Below, in pieces: positions 54,104 to 62,807 of a DNA stretch of 64,000 bases (position 1 is its first letter; every line of letters starts with the position of its first letter). A program made the position numbers and the translations under genes. This DNA comes from Pseudomonadota bacterium (lineage in GTDB: Bacteria > Pseudomonadota > Gammaproteobacteria > Burkholderiales > Methylophilaceae): positions 1-64,000 of the forward strand of contig JAKQTN010000025.1 in NCBI GenBank assembly GCA_029563075.1. The letters run 5' to 3'. The notes beneath the pieces are model-generated. The model was not told the origin of the DNA and made no database searches. It saw only the letters and a program-made list of their open reading frames with translations.

Positions 54104-54487
54104 GTGGGATTGAACGGTTTTCTGGCCGTAGGGGCTGGCGCAGCGGTTGGTGCCTGGTTGCGTTGGGGATTGGGCATCATGCTGAATGCGACGTTGCCAG
54201 TGTTGCCGTTGGGTACATTGGCAGCAAATCTTATAGGCGGTTACTTGATGGGCTTGACGATAGGCGTGTTTGCCTTGACTTCTAGCTTTTCGCCTGAGGT
54301 CAGGCTTTTTGTTACCACAGGCTTTCTTGGGGGGTTGACCACTTTTTCCACATTCTCTGCCGAAGCAGCCACCTTGCTTGCGCGCGGGCAATTTAGCTGG
54401 GCGGCAGCGCATATATTGGTGCATGTGCTGGGTTCGCTGGCCTTAACCGGCCTAGGTATACTTACAATACAGCTGATGCGAGGTTGA
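54104..54487 (+). CDS. crcB: Fluoride channel CrcB/Fluc
   Basis: CrcB forms dual-topology dimeric fluoride channels that keep cytoplasmic fluoride low. The 127-residue protein has four helices with GAGAAVGAWLRWGLGIML, PLGTLAANLIGGYLMGLTIG (the conserved Asn) and VTTGFLGGLTTFSTFSAEAA, the last carrying the pore Phe residues. The start is GTG with GGGGG upstream. Upstream lies a TATAAT box at 54078-54083. No fluoride riboswitch is seen. The DUF190 gene follows four bases later. Confidence 0.94.
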   Translation: MGLNGFLAVGAGAAVGAWLRWGLGIMLNATLPVLPLGTLAANLIGGYLMGLTIGVFALTSSFSPEVRLFVTTGFLGGLTTFSTFSAEAATLLARGQFSWAAAHILVHVLGSLALTGLGILTIQLMRG

Positions 54488-54491
54488 TGCG

Positions 54492-54809
54492 ATGCAAGGA
54501 ATATACCTGAAGCTATTCGTACCTGAGACATTACGCCACCGTGGCGACTTGTTATACGAGTGGATTTTGAAACAAGCCGAAGCAATCGGCATTCCGGGTG
54601 GGTCTGCTGTACGTGCGTTAGCGGGATTTGGCCGCAATGGGCGCTTGCATGAACAGCACTTTTTTGAATTGGCAGGCGAATTGCCAATTATCATGGAATT
54701 TTTTGCAACAGAAGAAGCAATCAATCGGCTGTTGGCATTGCTAGCTGCGGAAAATCATTCATTGTTTTACATCAAGTTACACGCTGAAGCAGCAATCGTA
54801 GGCGGGTAG
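54492..54809 (+). CDS. DUF190 protein (CrcB-associated)
   Basis: The 105-residue protein belongs to the DUF190 family, whose members often sit beside crcB and are related in fold to PII-like ferredoxin proteins. GIYLKLFVPETLRHRGDLLY, AIGIPGGSAVRALAGFGRNG (the most conserved segment) and LPIIMEFFATEEAINRLLAL are visible. It lies four bases after crcB, so the pair is one unit. A role as fluoride-related regulator of CrcB is suggested by context only. Confidence 0.88.
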   Translation: MQGIYLKLFVPETLRHRGDLLYEWILKQAEAIGIPGGSAVRALAGFGRNGRLHEQHFFELAGELPIIMEFFATEEAINRLLALLAAENHSLFYIKLHAEAAIVGG

Positions 54810-54877
54810 CCAGTATAGGTGCTAAATTCAATATTCATTTAATGTAGCAGTGTTGCAAATGATTTAGTTAGCATCAT

Positions 54878-54916
54878 AAAAAAGCCCGACTAGTCTAATA
54901 CAAGCCGGGCTTCTTA
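54878..54916 (-). terminator. Terminator for rne (minus strand)
   Basis: AAGCCCG / CGGGCTT with a 17-base loop lies between the DUF190 gene and the end of rne. On the minus strand the stem is followed by a run of T residues; the plus strand also has a T-rich flank. Confidence 0.7.
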
Positions 54917-54944
54917 ATTTTTAGAAATAGCTAATTTTAATTAT

Positions 54945-57491
54945 TTATTTCTGAGTTTCTACCATCACCAGTGGTGCATCATCTGCTTTGGATTCTGCAT
55001 TTTTCTTCCAGCTTGGCGCTTTACGCGGACCTTTTGGTTTTGCAGGTTCTGCTGCAGGCGCGGCCATTTTTGCATCGCCTTTGGTTTCTACTAGCTGTAA
55101 ATTACTTGCGGCCAAATCAATTGGTTTTGCTGGTTTAGGTTTACGCGTAGCAGGTTTTTTCTCAGCTTTTGCCTTCGGTGCTGTTTCTGGCGCAACGGCG
55201 GTTTCTGCCACTGGCTCCACTGTTTTTGCAGCTTTTTTAGGTTTGCTAGGCGCTTTTACCTCTTTTTCAACAATAGGCTCAGAAACCAATACTGGTGCAG
55301 CCACTACAGCATGCTCTTTTGGAGCAGGTTCGTTCTGGACCAGATCATTTGGCACAAAAGCTGGTGTTGTGGCATCTTGTTCGCGCGACATCTCGCGACT
55401 TTGGTCACGGTTGGCATCGCGATTTTTATTGCGATTGCGTCCACCACGGCGGCTACGGCCGCTACGCTCTTGACGCGGCGCTTGATTTGCATCGGTTACC
55501 ACATTGTCTGTGGCCGGTGTTGTAGCAACGGTTTCAGCTTTCTCGGCACGGTTTTCGATTGATCTTTCGGGACGCGGCGCACGCTCTGGACGTTGTTGAC
55601 CGGTTTGCGGTGGACGTTGCCCTTGTTGCGGCCTGTCACCACGCTCGCTCGCGCTTATATTGGCACGGTCGCGATTGCTGCGGTTGCGATTACGGTCGCG
55701 GGCGTTACGGCTGCGGTCGCGGGTGTTGTCACGAGCCTCGCGTGCAGTTTTGTCTTCTGCCTTTTCTTCAACCTTGACTTCGCCAGTACCACCCAGCCAC
55801 TTTTTAATGCGGCTTAAAAATGAGGTTTTGGCTACAGGCGCAGCAGGATTTTCTGCCGCGACTCTTTCTTCAACAATCGGCGCGGATGTCGCAGGCGTAA
55901 TGCCTTTCACTAGCGCTTCTGGGGCACTTGGTTTTGCCTCTTCACTCAGGCTGCGTACATAAGCAGTTTCGGCAGGCAATTCCACCATTTTGTAGCTGGC
56001 TTGCGCGGTTTCTTCGTTAACATCATCATGCTTGATGCGCGTGATGCTGTAGTTTGGCGTTTCCATATGGATATTTGGGATCAATATCACTTCTACGCCC
56101 ATACGTTGCTCGATTTTGTGAATATCCGCGCGCTTTTCGTTGAGCAGGAAGGTGGCAGCTTCAACAGGCAATTGCACCTGAATGATTGCGCTATTATCTT
56201 TCATGGCCTCTTCTTGCGTAATGCGCAAGATATGCAATGCGGTTGATTCTATGCCGCGGATATGGCCCGTGCCGCTGCAGCGCGGGCATGCTGCGTGGTT
56301 GGTTTCGCCCAGGCTGGGGCGCAGGCGCTGGCGCGACAGCTCAAGCAAACCAAAGCGTGAAATCTTGCCGGTTTGTACGCGCGCACGATCAGCGTGCAGG
56401 GCGTCACGCAGGGCGTTTTCCACTTCACGCTGGTTGCGCTGGCTTTCCATATCGATAAAATCGATCACTACCAAACCGCCCAAATCGCGCAAACGCAATT
56501 GGCGCGCAACTTCTTCTGCGGCTTCCAAGTTGGTATTAAAAGCAGTTTGTTCGATGTCGCTGCCTTTGATTGAGCGGCCAGAGTTCACGTCAATGGATAC
56601 CAGCGCCTCGGTATGGTCGATCACTATGGCGCCGCCGGAAGGTAGGCGAACTTCACGTGAAAAAGCGGATTCGATCTGGTGTTCGATCTGAAAGCGCGAA
56701 AATAGCGGCACTTCGTCCTGATAAAGTTTTACACGAGTCACATTGCCCGGCATCACATGGTTCATGAATTGCACGGCCTGCTCGTATACATCAGGCGTAT
56801 CGATTAAAATCTCGCCAATGTCCGCACTGAAATAATCACGGATCGCGCGAATGACCAGACTGCCTTCCTGATAGATCAGAAACGCCCCGGCCTGGATATG
56901 CGAGGCTTCCTCTACGGCGGTCCATAGTTGTGTAAGGTAGTTCAGATCCCACTGCAGTTCTTCTGCGGTGCGGCCAATACCGGCGGTACGTGCGATGATG
57001 CTCATGCCTTTCGGCACTTCCAGTTGCGCCATTACGTCACGCAGCTCGTTGCGATCCTCGCCCTCAATGCGGCGCGAAACACCGCCGCCGCGTGGGTTGT
57101 TGGGCATCAAGACCAGATAGCGGCCTGCCAAAGAGATAAAAGTGGTAAGCGCTGCGCCTTTGTTGCCGCGTTCATCCTTATCGACTTGAACGATGAGTTC
57201 CTGACCTTCTTTAATCACGTCTTGAATACGTGTTTTACCACCTTCGGATTTGTCTGAGAAATAGCTGCGAGAAATTTCCTTGAAGGGTAAAAAGCCGTGA
57301 CGTTCGGTGCCGTAATCGACAAATGCGGCTTCTAGTGATGGCTCTACTCGGGTGATGACACCTTTGTAGATATTGCCTTTGCGCTGTTCTTTTCCAGCGT
57401 GTTCGATGTCCAGATCAACAAGCTTTTGCCCATCGACAATCGCAACGCGTAATTCTTCCGATTGCGTTGCATTAAATAACATGCGTTTCAT
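54945..57491 (-). CDS. rne: Ribonuclease E
   Basis: RNase E is the main endonuclease of mRNA decay and rRNA/tRNA processing and the scaffold of the degradosome. The 848-residue protein has the N-terminal S1 domain ([38 protein letters not shown]), the 5' sensor part, catalytic [15 protein letters not shown] with the Asp residues, [14 protein letters not shown], and the Zn-link CPRCSGTG (about 404-411). The C-terminal third is disordered, first Arg/Asn/Asp-rich ([20 protein letters not shown]) and then Ala/Pro/Lys-rich, as expected for the RNA-binding scaffold. The leader is about 500 bases long. Confidence 0.95.
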   Translation of the reverse strand: MKRMLFNATQSEELRVAIVDGQKLVDLDIEHAGKEQRKGNIYKGVITRVEPSLEAAFVDYGTERHGFLPFKEISRSYFSDKSEGGKTRIQDVIKEGQELIVQVDKDERGNKGAALTTFISLAGRYLVLMPNNPRGGGVSRRIEGEDRNELRDVMAQLEVPKGMSIIARTAGIGRTAEELQWDLNYLTQLWTAVEEASHIQAGAFLIYQEGSLVIRAIRDYFSADIGEILIDTPDVYEQAVQFMNHVMPGNVTRVKLYQDEVPLFSRFQIEHQIESAFSREVRLPSGGAIVIDHTEALVSIDVNSGRSIKGSDIEQTAFNTNLEAAEEVARQLRLRDLGGLVVIDFIDMESQRNQREVENALRDALHADRARVQTGKISRFGLLELSRQRLRPSLGETNHAACPRCSGTGHIRGIESTALHILRITQEEAMKDNSAIIQVQLPVEAATFLLNEKRADIHKIEQRMGVEVILIPNIHMETPNYSITRIKHDDVNEETAQASYKMVELPAETAYVRSLSEEAKPSAPEALVKGITPATSAPIVEERVAAENPAAPVAKTSFLSRIKKWLGGTGEVKVEEKAEDKTAREARDNTRDRSRNARDRNRNRSNRDRANISASERGDRPQQGQRPPQTGQQRPERAPRPERSIENRAEKAETVATTPATDNVVTDANQAPRQERSGRSRRGGRNRNKNRDANRDQSREMSREQDATTPAFVPNDLVQNEPAPKEHAVVAAPVLVSEPIVEKEVKAPSKPKKAAKTVEPVAETAVAPETAPKAKAEKKPATRKPKPAKPIDLAASNLQLVETKGDAKMAAPAAEPAKPKGPRKAPSWKKNAESKADDAPLVMVETQK

Positions 57492-57515
57492 TGTGTGCTC
57501 CCGCGCTCATGCGGG
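57492..57515 (-). promoter_or_regulatory. Hairpin over the rne ribosome-binding site
   Basis: In the rne mRNA leader, CCCGC (complement of 57511-57515) pairs with GCGGG (complement of 57500-57504); the Shine-Dalgarno GGGAG overlaps the 3' arm. The hairpin could hide the ribosome site and fits the known autoregulation of RNase E. Confidence 0.45.
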
Positions 57516-58019
57516 CAGACATGTTGTACTTTAGGATTAAAGTTCTGAAGTAGTGATTTCACCTAGACATGGTCTAAGTTATGTTTTAATCGTGCGCTAT
57601 ATGTGGCGCAACACGATGCAGCTGAAATCAACCGTGCCTGCAGAAAAAGCTGGCATTGCAAATCGCGGAGAATTTCTACGATTTAATTTGTCGATTGATA
57701 AAATATGGTTTTGCTACATCTTAAAATACATGCCGGCGTTTGATTTTTCTCATACCTTTATCAACACGGGGGCATAAATCCGTTAAAATTCTGTCTTCAG
57801 TAACTTTAGTCGCGTTTATGTTTATTTGTCTGCGGCGGCTAGAGCGCAATTTTTTTATCGCTACTTTGAATATGGCGAGCGGTATTAGCCAAGTATTTTT
57901 TGTCACGTTTAGCTGTTATTGAGCTACGCTAAAGCGATTTAGATTCAATAACATGCTAAGTATAGGCGTTATCGCCCATTTTAGCAAAATATAAGTCACG
58001 CAAAATAAAGTTAAGCAAA
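57516..58019. other. Long intergenic region between rne and rluC
   Basis: About 500 bases without a convincing gene. On the minus strand it should form the rne leader and promoter, on the plus strand the rluC promoter. A stem TGCGC / GCGCA occurs near 57595-57620. Several 60-75 codon frames are present but none has a coding look. Confidence 0.45.
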
Positions 58020-59027
58020 ATGATCATGCAAACAGAGCGAAATAAAATGATAGGCGCACATGTGGTTGCCAATTTAACCGTCGATGAGGCGAGCGATGGA
58101 CAACGCATTGACAATTTCCTCGCCAAAACACTTAAAGGCGTGCCCAAAAGCCATATTTACCGCATTCTGCGCAGCGGTGAAGTGCGCGTCAACAAGGGCC
58201 GTATTGATGCTTCGTACAAACTTGTTCTGGGCGATGTCGTGCGCGTGCCGCCGATACGCGTTGCAGCCAGTGAAAAGGAAGTGATGAATGCACCGGCAAC
58301 AGCAGTATTACAAAAAACCATTATTTTCGAAGATGATGCGCTGTTGGTGATTGACAAACCCGCAGGGTTTGCGGTGCACGGTGGTAGCGGTGTGAGTCGT
58401 GGCGTAATTGAACAACTGCGCCTGGAGCGCCCGAAAGCAAAGTTTCTGGAACTGGTGCACCGGCTGGACCGCGAAACTTCAGGCGTGCTCTTGCTCGCCA
58501 AAAAGCGTGCGGCATTGGTGGCTTTGCATGAGGCAATTCGCAACAACCAAACCGATAAGCGCTATTTAATGCTGGTTGCAGGCGAGTGGACTGAAAAAAA
58601 GAAGCGTGTAATTTTGGATTTGCAAAAATATGTATTGCCTAATGGTGAGCGCCGCGTGAATGTGGTGACCGATAAAAGCAAGGATAAATATGATGAGGCA
58701 CAAGTTTCAGAAACTATCTTTTATCTGAAACAGCGGTTTGCCGGGTTCAGTTTGCTTGAGGCGCAGCTTGTTACAGGACGCACGCACCAGCTTCGCGTGC
58801 AATTGGCGCATCTGGGGTTTCCCATTGTTGGGGATGACAAGTATGGCGACTTTGCGCTTAACAAGTCGCTGGTAAAAAAGGGTTTAAAGCGCATGTTCTT
58901 GCATTCGGCTGAAACAAATCTGCGGCATCCTGTGTCTGGAGAGAAATTGAGATTGGTGGCGCCTTTGCCGGTTGAATTACAGAAATTTATCGAAAAACTG
59001 GAAAGGGATAGTGAAGGTAATGGCTAA
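58020..59027 (+). CDS. rluC: 23S rRNA pseudouridine synthase RluC
   Basis: RluC makes pseudouridines at positions 955, 2504 and 2580 (E. coli numbering). The 335-residue protein has an N-terminal S4 domain (SDGQRIDNFLAKTLKGVPKS), then the RluA-type catalytic core with the active Asp in LVHRLDRETSGVLLLAKK, and GRTHQLRVQLAHLGFPIVGD. Its 3' end overlaps the next gene by eight bases, with an internal ribosome site GAAGG. Other ATGs at 58026 and 58047 are possible starts. Confidence 0.92.
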   Translation: MIMQTERNKMIGAHVVANLTVDEASDGQRIDNFLAKTLKGVPKSHIYRILRSGEVRVNKGRIDASYKLVLGDVVRVPPIRVAASEKEVMNAPATAVLQKTIIFEDDALLVIDKPAGFAVHGGSGVSRGVIEQLRLERPKAKFLELVHRLDRETSGVLLLAKKRAALVALHEAIRNNQTDKRYLMLVAGEWTEKKKRVILDLQKYVLPNGERRVNVVTDKSKDKYDEAQVSETIFYLKQRFAGFSLLEAQLVTGRTHQLRVQLAHLGFPIVGDDKYGDFALNKSLVKKGLKRMFLHSAETNLRHPVSGEKLRLVAPLPVELQKFIEKLERDSEGNG

Positions 59028-59676
59028 ACAGTTTGATTTAATCGTGTGGGATTGGGACGGCACGCTGGCTGATTCCGCTGGCATGATCACCAACGCCATT
59101 GTAGATGCGGCTGCTCAGGTGGGCCTGCCTCCGCTGGCCCCGGAAGCGGCGCGCAATATCATCGGGCTTGGGCTGAGAGAGTCTATTCATGCGTTGTATG
59201 GTGATATTCCCGCGGATCAGGCACAAGCTCTGGCCGCGCAATACAGTGCGAATTATTATGCAGGCGAGCGGGCGATTCCCTTGTTCGACGGGGCAAAAGA
59301 AACCATTGTCGAGCTTAACCGGCGCGGTTATAAACTGGCCGTGGCGACAGGCAAGGGCAGGCGCGGGCTAAATCTGGCATTGCAGCATTGTGGTCTGGGC
59401 AGTTATTTTCATGCCACACGTACCATGGACGAGTGTTTTTCCAAACCGCATCCGCAAATGCTGGATGAAATCATGGATGCTTGCGTAATCTCCCCGGAAC
59501 GAACTTTGATGATCGGCGATACCAGCTATGATTTGCAGATGGCCAAAAATGCTGATGTGCAAGCTGTTGCAGTGACCTATGGAGCACAATCACATGATAA
59601 ATTATTGAGTTACAATAGCATTGAAATGTTCCATCAATTTGATGACTTAAGCGCTTGGTTATTGGCCCATGCATAA
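59020..59676 (+). CDS. HAD-superfamily phosphatase (phosphoglycolate phosphatase-like)
   Basis: The 218-residue protein starts MAKQFDLIVWDWDGTLADSA, the HAD motif I with both Asp residues, followed by a helical cap (about 17-90), motif II VATGKG, motif III Lys in FSKPHPQMLDEIMD, and motif IV MIGDTSYDLQMAKNADVQAV. It resembles Gph-type phosphatases found next to rluC in many proteobacteria. The frame opens upstream at 58972 but the ATG at 59020 has GAAGG upstream and overlaps rluC. It overlaps the Rieske gene by eight bases. Substrate not determined. Confidence 0.9.
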   Translation: MAKQFDLIVWDWDGTLADSAGMITNAIVDAAAQVGLPPLAPEAARNIIGLGLRESIHALYGDIPADQAQALAAQYSANYYAGERAIPLFDGAKETIVELNRRGYKLAVATGKGRRGLNLALQHCGLGSYFHATRTMDECFSKPHPQMLDEIMDACVISPERTLMIGDTSYDLQMAKNADVQAVAVTYGAQSHDKLLSYNSIEMFHQFDDLSAWLLAHA

Positions 59677-60040
59677 AAACACCATTGTTTTAGATAGCCG
59701 CGATTTGCACGAAAAATCGCTAGGATTGCGTTTCCCTTTGCCACAGTTGGGCGAATATGCCACCGGTTTTGTGGTGCGCTATCAAGGCAAGGCGCATGCC
59801 TATGTTAATCAGTGTGCGCATGTGCCTGTCGAACTGGACTGGAATCAAGGAGAATTTTTTACAGTTGGTAAAGATTATCTGATTTGTGCTACGCATGGTG
59901 CACATTATCGGCCTGATAACGGTTTTTGCGTGATGGGGCCATGCAAAGGCAAAAGTTTGCAAATGTTGCCTGTTACCGAGCAGAATCATCAAATTATCAT
60001 CCATATTGACCAACTTCATCCATTACATAGAAAACCCTGA
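59669..60040 (+). CDS. Small Rieske [2Fe-2S] protein
   Basis: The 123-residue protein is a stand-alone Rieske domain: YVNQCAHVPVELDW (Cys-x-His, about 47-60) and LICATHGAHYRPDNGFCVMG (Cys-x2-His, about 71-90) give the cluster ligands. It resembles nitrite-reductase small-subunit or ferredoxin-like Rieske proteins and sits between a HAD phosphatase and sppA, overlapping the first by eight bases. Its redox partner is not known; this gene pair-up is common in betaproteobacteria, as far as I recall. Confidence 0.9.
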   Translation: MHKNTIVLDSRDLHEKSLGLRFPLPQLGEYATGFVVRYQGKAHAYVNQCAHVPVELDWNQGEFFTVGKDYLICATHGAHYRPDNGFCVMGPCKGKSLQMLPVTEQNHQIIIHIDQLHPLHRKP

Positions 60041-60055
60041 ATAGGAAAACATAGC

Positions 60056-61009
60056 ATGTCTGAGCAGAACGAGCCGTCACACATTAACTGGCAACAGAAA
60101 ACCATAGAAAAACTATTATTATCAGGGCTGAAGGAACAGCAAACCGCGCGCCGCTGGAGCATCTTTTTTAAGGCGCTTACCTTTGGGTATCTTTTTCTAT
60201 TGTTGATTGTAGTATTGGGGGTGTTTGGTGGGAAAAACGTAGCCGGCCCGCATGCGGCTTTGATCGATATTAATGGCGTGATTGAGGCCGGCGGAGAAGT
60301 TAACGCGGATGCTGTGATCAGCAGCTTGAACGAAGCTTACGACAGCATCGGCACCAAGGGCATTATTTTGCGGTTTAACACACCAGGCGGCAGTCCGGTG
60401 CAGGCCGGCATTATCAATGATGAAATCATGCGCCAAAAGAAACTGCATCCTAAAATTCCGGTATACGGCGTAGTGGAAGACATTTGCGCTTCCGGCGGCT
60501 ATTACATCGCTGTGGCAACGGATAAGATTTATGTCGATAAAGCCAGCATCGTCGGCTCGATTGGGGTGCTAATGGACGGCTACGGCTTTACCGAAGTGAT
60601 GAAAAAAGTAGGCGTGGAACGCAGGTTAATGACTGCAGGTGAAAACAAGGCTATGCTGGATCCGTTCTCACCGGTAAACCCAAAGCATCAGGCTTTGGCG
60701 CAAACCATGCTGAATGAAGTGCATGACCAGTTTAAAAACGTAGTGAGAAAGGGCAGGGGATCACGATTAAAAGAAACGCCGGAGATATTTAGCGGCCTGT
60801 TTTGGAGCGGCGAACAAAGCATTAAGCTGGGTCTTGCCGATGCGCTGGGCAGTGCCGATTACGTAGCGCGCGAGGTGATCAAGCAGGATGAGATTGTTGA
60901 TTATACCTACCAGGAAACCATGATGGACCGTTTTGCCAAACGCCTGGGTGCGGGTGTGGCCAAGGCGGTTGGCATAGATACGATAATGAAGGGAATAGAG
61001 TTGAGGTGA
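60056..61009 (+). CDS. sppA: Signal peptide peptidase SppA
   Basis: SppA degrades cleaved signal peptides in the inner membrane. The 317-residue protein has one N-terminal helix (TFGYLFLLLIVVLGVFGG, about 41-58) and the S49 peptidase part: LIDINGVIEAGGEVNADAVI, ILRFNTPGGSPVQAGIINDE, the nucleophile Ser in DICASGGYYIAVATDKIYVD, and the general base Lys in AGENKAMLDPFSPVN. It is the last gene of the rluC run, 15 bases after the Rieske gene, and faces pgi. Confidence 0.94.
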   Translation: MSEQNEPSHINWQQKTIEKLLLSGLKEQQTARRWSIFFKALTFGYLFLLLIVVLGVFGGKNVAGPHAALIDINGVIEAGGEVNADAVISSLNEAYDSIGTKGIILRFNTPGGSPVQAGIINDEIMRQKKLHPKIPVYGVVEDICASGGYYIAVATDKIYVDKASIVGSIGVLMDGYGFTEVMKKVGVERRLMTAGENKAMLDPFSPVNPKHQALAQTMLNEVHDQFKNVVRKGRGSRLKETPEIFSGLFWSGEQSIKLGLADALGSADYVAREVIKQDEIVDYTYQETMMDRFAKRLGAGVAKAVGIDTIMKGIELR

Positions 61010-61070
61010 TGATGACTGCCCACACGATCAATTAACTGGAGTGCGGGCAGATAGTTGGCCGATGGATTTG

Positions 61071-62729
61071 CTAAGGTTTATTCAACTGCTTGGTGTGGTT
61101 AATCAGGCCGTTGGTTGAGCTGTCGTAATTCGTCACCACTTCGTCACTGGTTAGTTGCGGCAGGATTTGCTGAGCAATCTGTTTGCCGTATTCCACGCCC
61201 CACTGGTCGTAGCTGTTAATATTCCACATGATGCCCTGCACGAATATCTTGTGTTCATACAGCGCGATCAGTTTGCCGAGCGTGTTCGGCGTGAGCTTGT
61301 CGAACAGAATCGAGGTGGTAGGGCGGTTGCCTTCAAATACTTTGTGTGGCAGCAGTTTTTCGAGTGCTTCGCCTGACATGCCTTGCTTTTCAAGCTCTGC
61401 GCGTGCTTCTTCCTTGGTTTTTCCCAGCATCAAAGCCTGTGTCTGTGCTAAAAAGTTCGCCAGCAGGATTTTATGATGCGCGTAACCATGTTTACCGATG
61501 GCATAATGGCTATGCACGGGCATCAGAAAGTCGGCAGGAACCATTTGCGTGCCCTGGTGAATGAGCTGATAAAACGCATGCTGGCCATTCGTGCCAGCCT
61601 CTCCCCAAATCACAGGACCAGTTTTGTATTCCACGCGACTGCCATCGCGGCAGATAAACTTGCCATTGCTTTCCATATCAGCCTGCTGCATATAGGCTGG
61701 AAAGCGCGCCATTCCTTGGTCGTAGGGCAGTATGGCATGGGTGTCCACATGGAAGAAGTTGTTATACCATATACCAATAAGGGCCATAATCACGGGCATA
61801 TTCTGTTCGAGTGGCGCGGTTCTGAAATGGTTATCCATTTCATGACCGCCAGAGAGCAGGTCTTCAAAATTATCCATGCCTACATACAAGGCAATCGATA
61901 GCCCGATGGCAGACCAGAGCGAATATCGGCCGCCCACCCAATCCCAGAACGCGAACATGTTGGCGGTGTCGATGCCGAAGTCTTGCACCGCTTTTGAGTT
62001 GGTTGAAAGTGCCACAAAATGTTTTGCTACGTGCGCCTCGTCTTTCGCCATATTTAAAAACCAGGTACGCGCAGAATGTGCATTGGTCATGGTTTCTTGC
62101 GTGGTGAAGGTTTTCGAAGCCACAATAAATAATGTGGTTTCAGCATTGCATTTTTCGAGTGCGCGCATCAAATGTGCGCCATCAATATTAGATACGAAGT
62201 GAATGTTTAACTCGGGGCTAGCGTAGGGTTTGAGCGCGTCGCATACCATCACGGGGCCCAAGTCGGAGCCACCAATCCCAATGTTTATAATGTCTGTAAT
62301 ACGCTTGCCGGAATAGCCTTTCCATTCGCCATTGCGCACTTTGTCAGAAAATACACGCATTTGCTTAAGCACCGCATTAACGTCTGGCATGACATCATGG
62401 CCATCCACATAGACAGGCGTATTGGAACGGTTACGCAGCGCAGTGTGCAAGACTGCACGGTCTTCGGTAATATTGATTTTTTCGCCCGCAAACATTCTGT
62501 CACGCCAGTTTTCAATATTGGCTTCGCGAGCTAGCTGGATCAGCAAAGGCAGCGTTTCGTCGTTCATGCGATGTTTGGAATAATCCAGCAATAAATCAGC
62601 AAACTTCAGGCTGTATTTTTCGAAGCGTTTTGGATCATTTGCGAATAAATCGCGCATGTGTGTTGAAGCTATAGTTTTTTCATGTTGGCAGAGTTTTTGC
62701 CATACCGGGTAGTGTGTGAGCGTAGCCAT
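61071..62729 (-). CDS. pgi: Glucose-6-phosphate isomerase
   Basis: Pgi interconverts fructose 6-phosphate and glucose 6-phosphate, linking the RuMP product to glycogen, Entner-Doudoroff and oxidative routes. The 552-residue protein has [20 protein letters not shown] near 147-166, [20 protein letters not shown], the signature [20 protein letters not shown] near 266-285, and [20 protein letters not shown] with the catalytic His, plus the conserved C-terminal Lys region. It follows glgB by about 70 bases on the same strand. Confidence 0.96.
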   Translation of the reverse strand: MATLTHYPVWQKLCQHEKTIASTHMRDLFANDPKRFEKYSLKFADLLLDYSKHRMNDETLPLLIQLAREANIENWRDRMFAGEKINITEDRAVLHTALRNRSNTPVYVDGHDVMPDVNAVLKQMRVFSDKVRNGEWKGYSGKRITDIINIGIGGSDLGPVMVCDALKPYASPELNIHFVSNIDGAHLMRALEKCNAETTLFIVASKTFTTQETMTNAHSARTWFLNMAKDEAHVAKHFVALSTNSKAVQDFGIDTANMFAFWDWVGGRYSLWSAIGLSIALYVGMDNFEDLLSGGHEMDNHFRTAPLEQNMPVIMALIGIWYNNFFHVDTHAILPYDQGMARFPAYMQQADMESNGKFICRDGSRVEYKTGPVIWGEAGTNGQHAFYQLIHQGTQMVPADFLMPVHSHYAIGKHGYAHHKILLANFLAQTQALMLGKTKEEARAELEKQGMSGEALEKLLPHKVFEGNRPTTSILFDKLTPNTLGKLIALYEHKIFVQGIMWNINSYDQWGVEYGKQIAQQILPQLTSDEVVTNYDSSTNGLINHTKQLNKP

Positions 62730-62777
62730 TTGAATATTCGTGCTTTATTAAGTTATTTTATCAATTATAAAAACATC

Positions 62778-62807
62778 CCAGCTTAGACGATTTAACGTCT
62801 AAGCTGG
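62778..62807 (-). terminator. Hairpin terminator overlapping the glgB stop codon
   Basis: A perfect 12-base stem CCAGCTTAGACG / CGTCTAAGCTGG with a six-base loop contains the glgB TAG in one arm (62799-62801). On the minus strand GATGTTTTTAT follows. It probably ends or attenuates the glgB transcript before pgi. Confidence 0.6.

Noticed and set aside
55295-55962. Plus-strand frames opposite the C-terminal part of rne
   Set aside because: They mirror the low-complexity Arg/Ala/Pro-rich tail of RNase E.
57553-57922. Short plus-strand frames of 60-75 codons between rne and rluC
   Set aside because: They overlap each other and minus-strand frames, lack ribosome sites, and sit in the expected rne leader.
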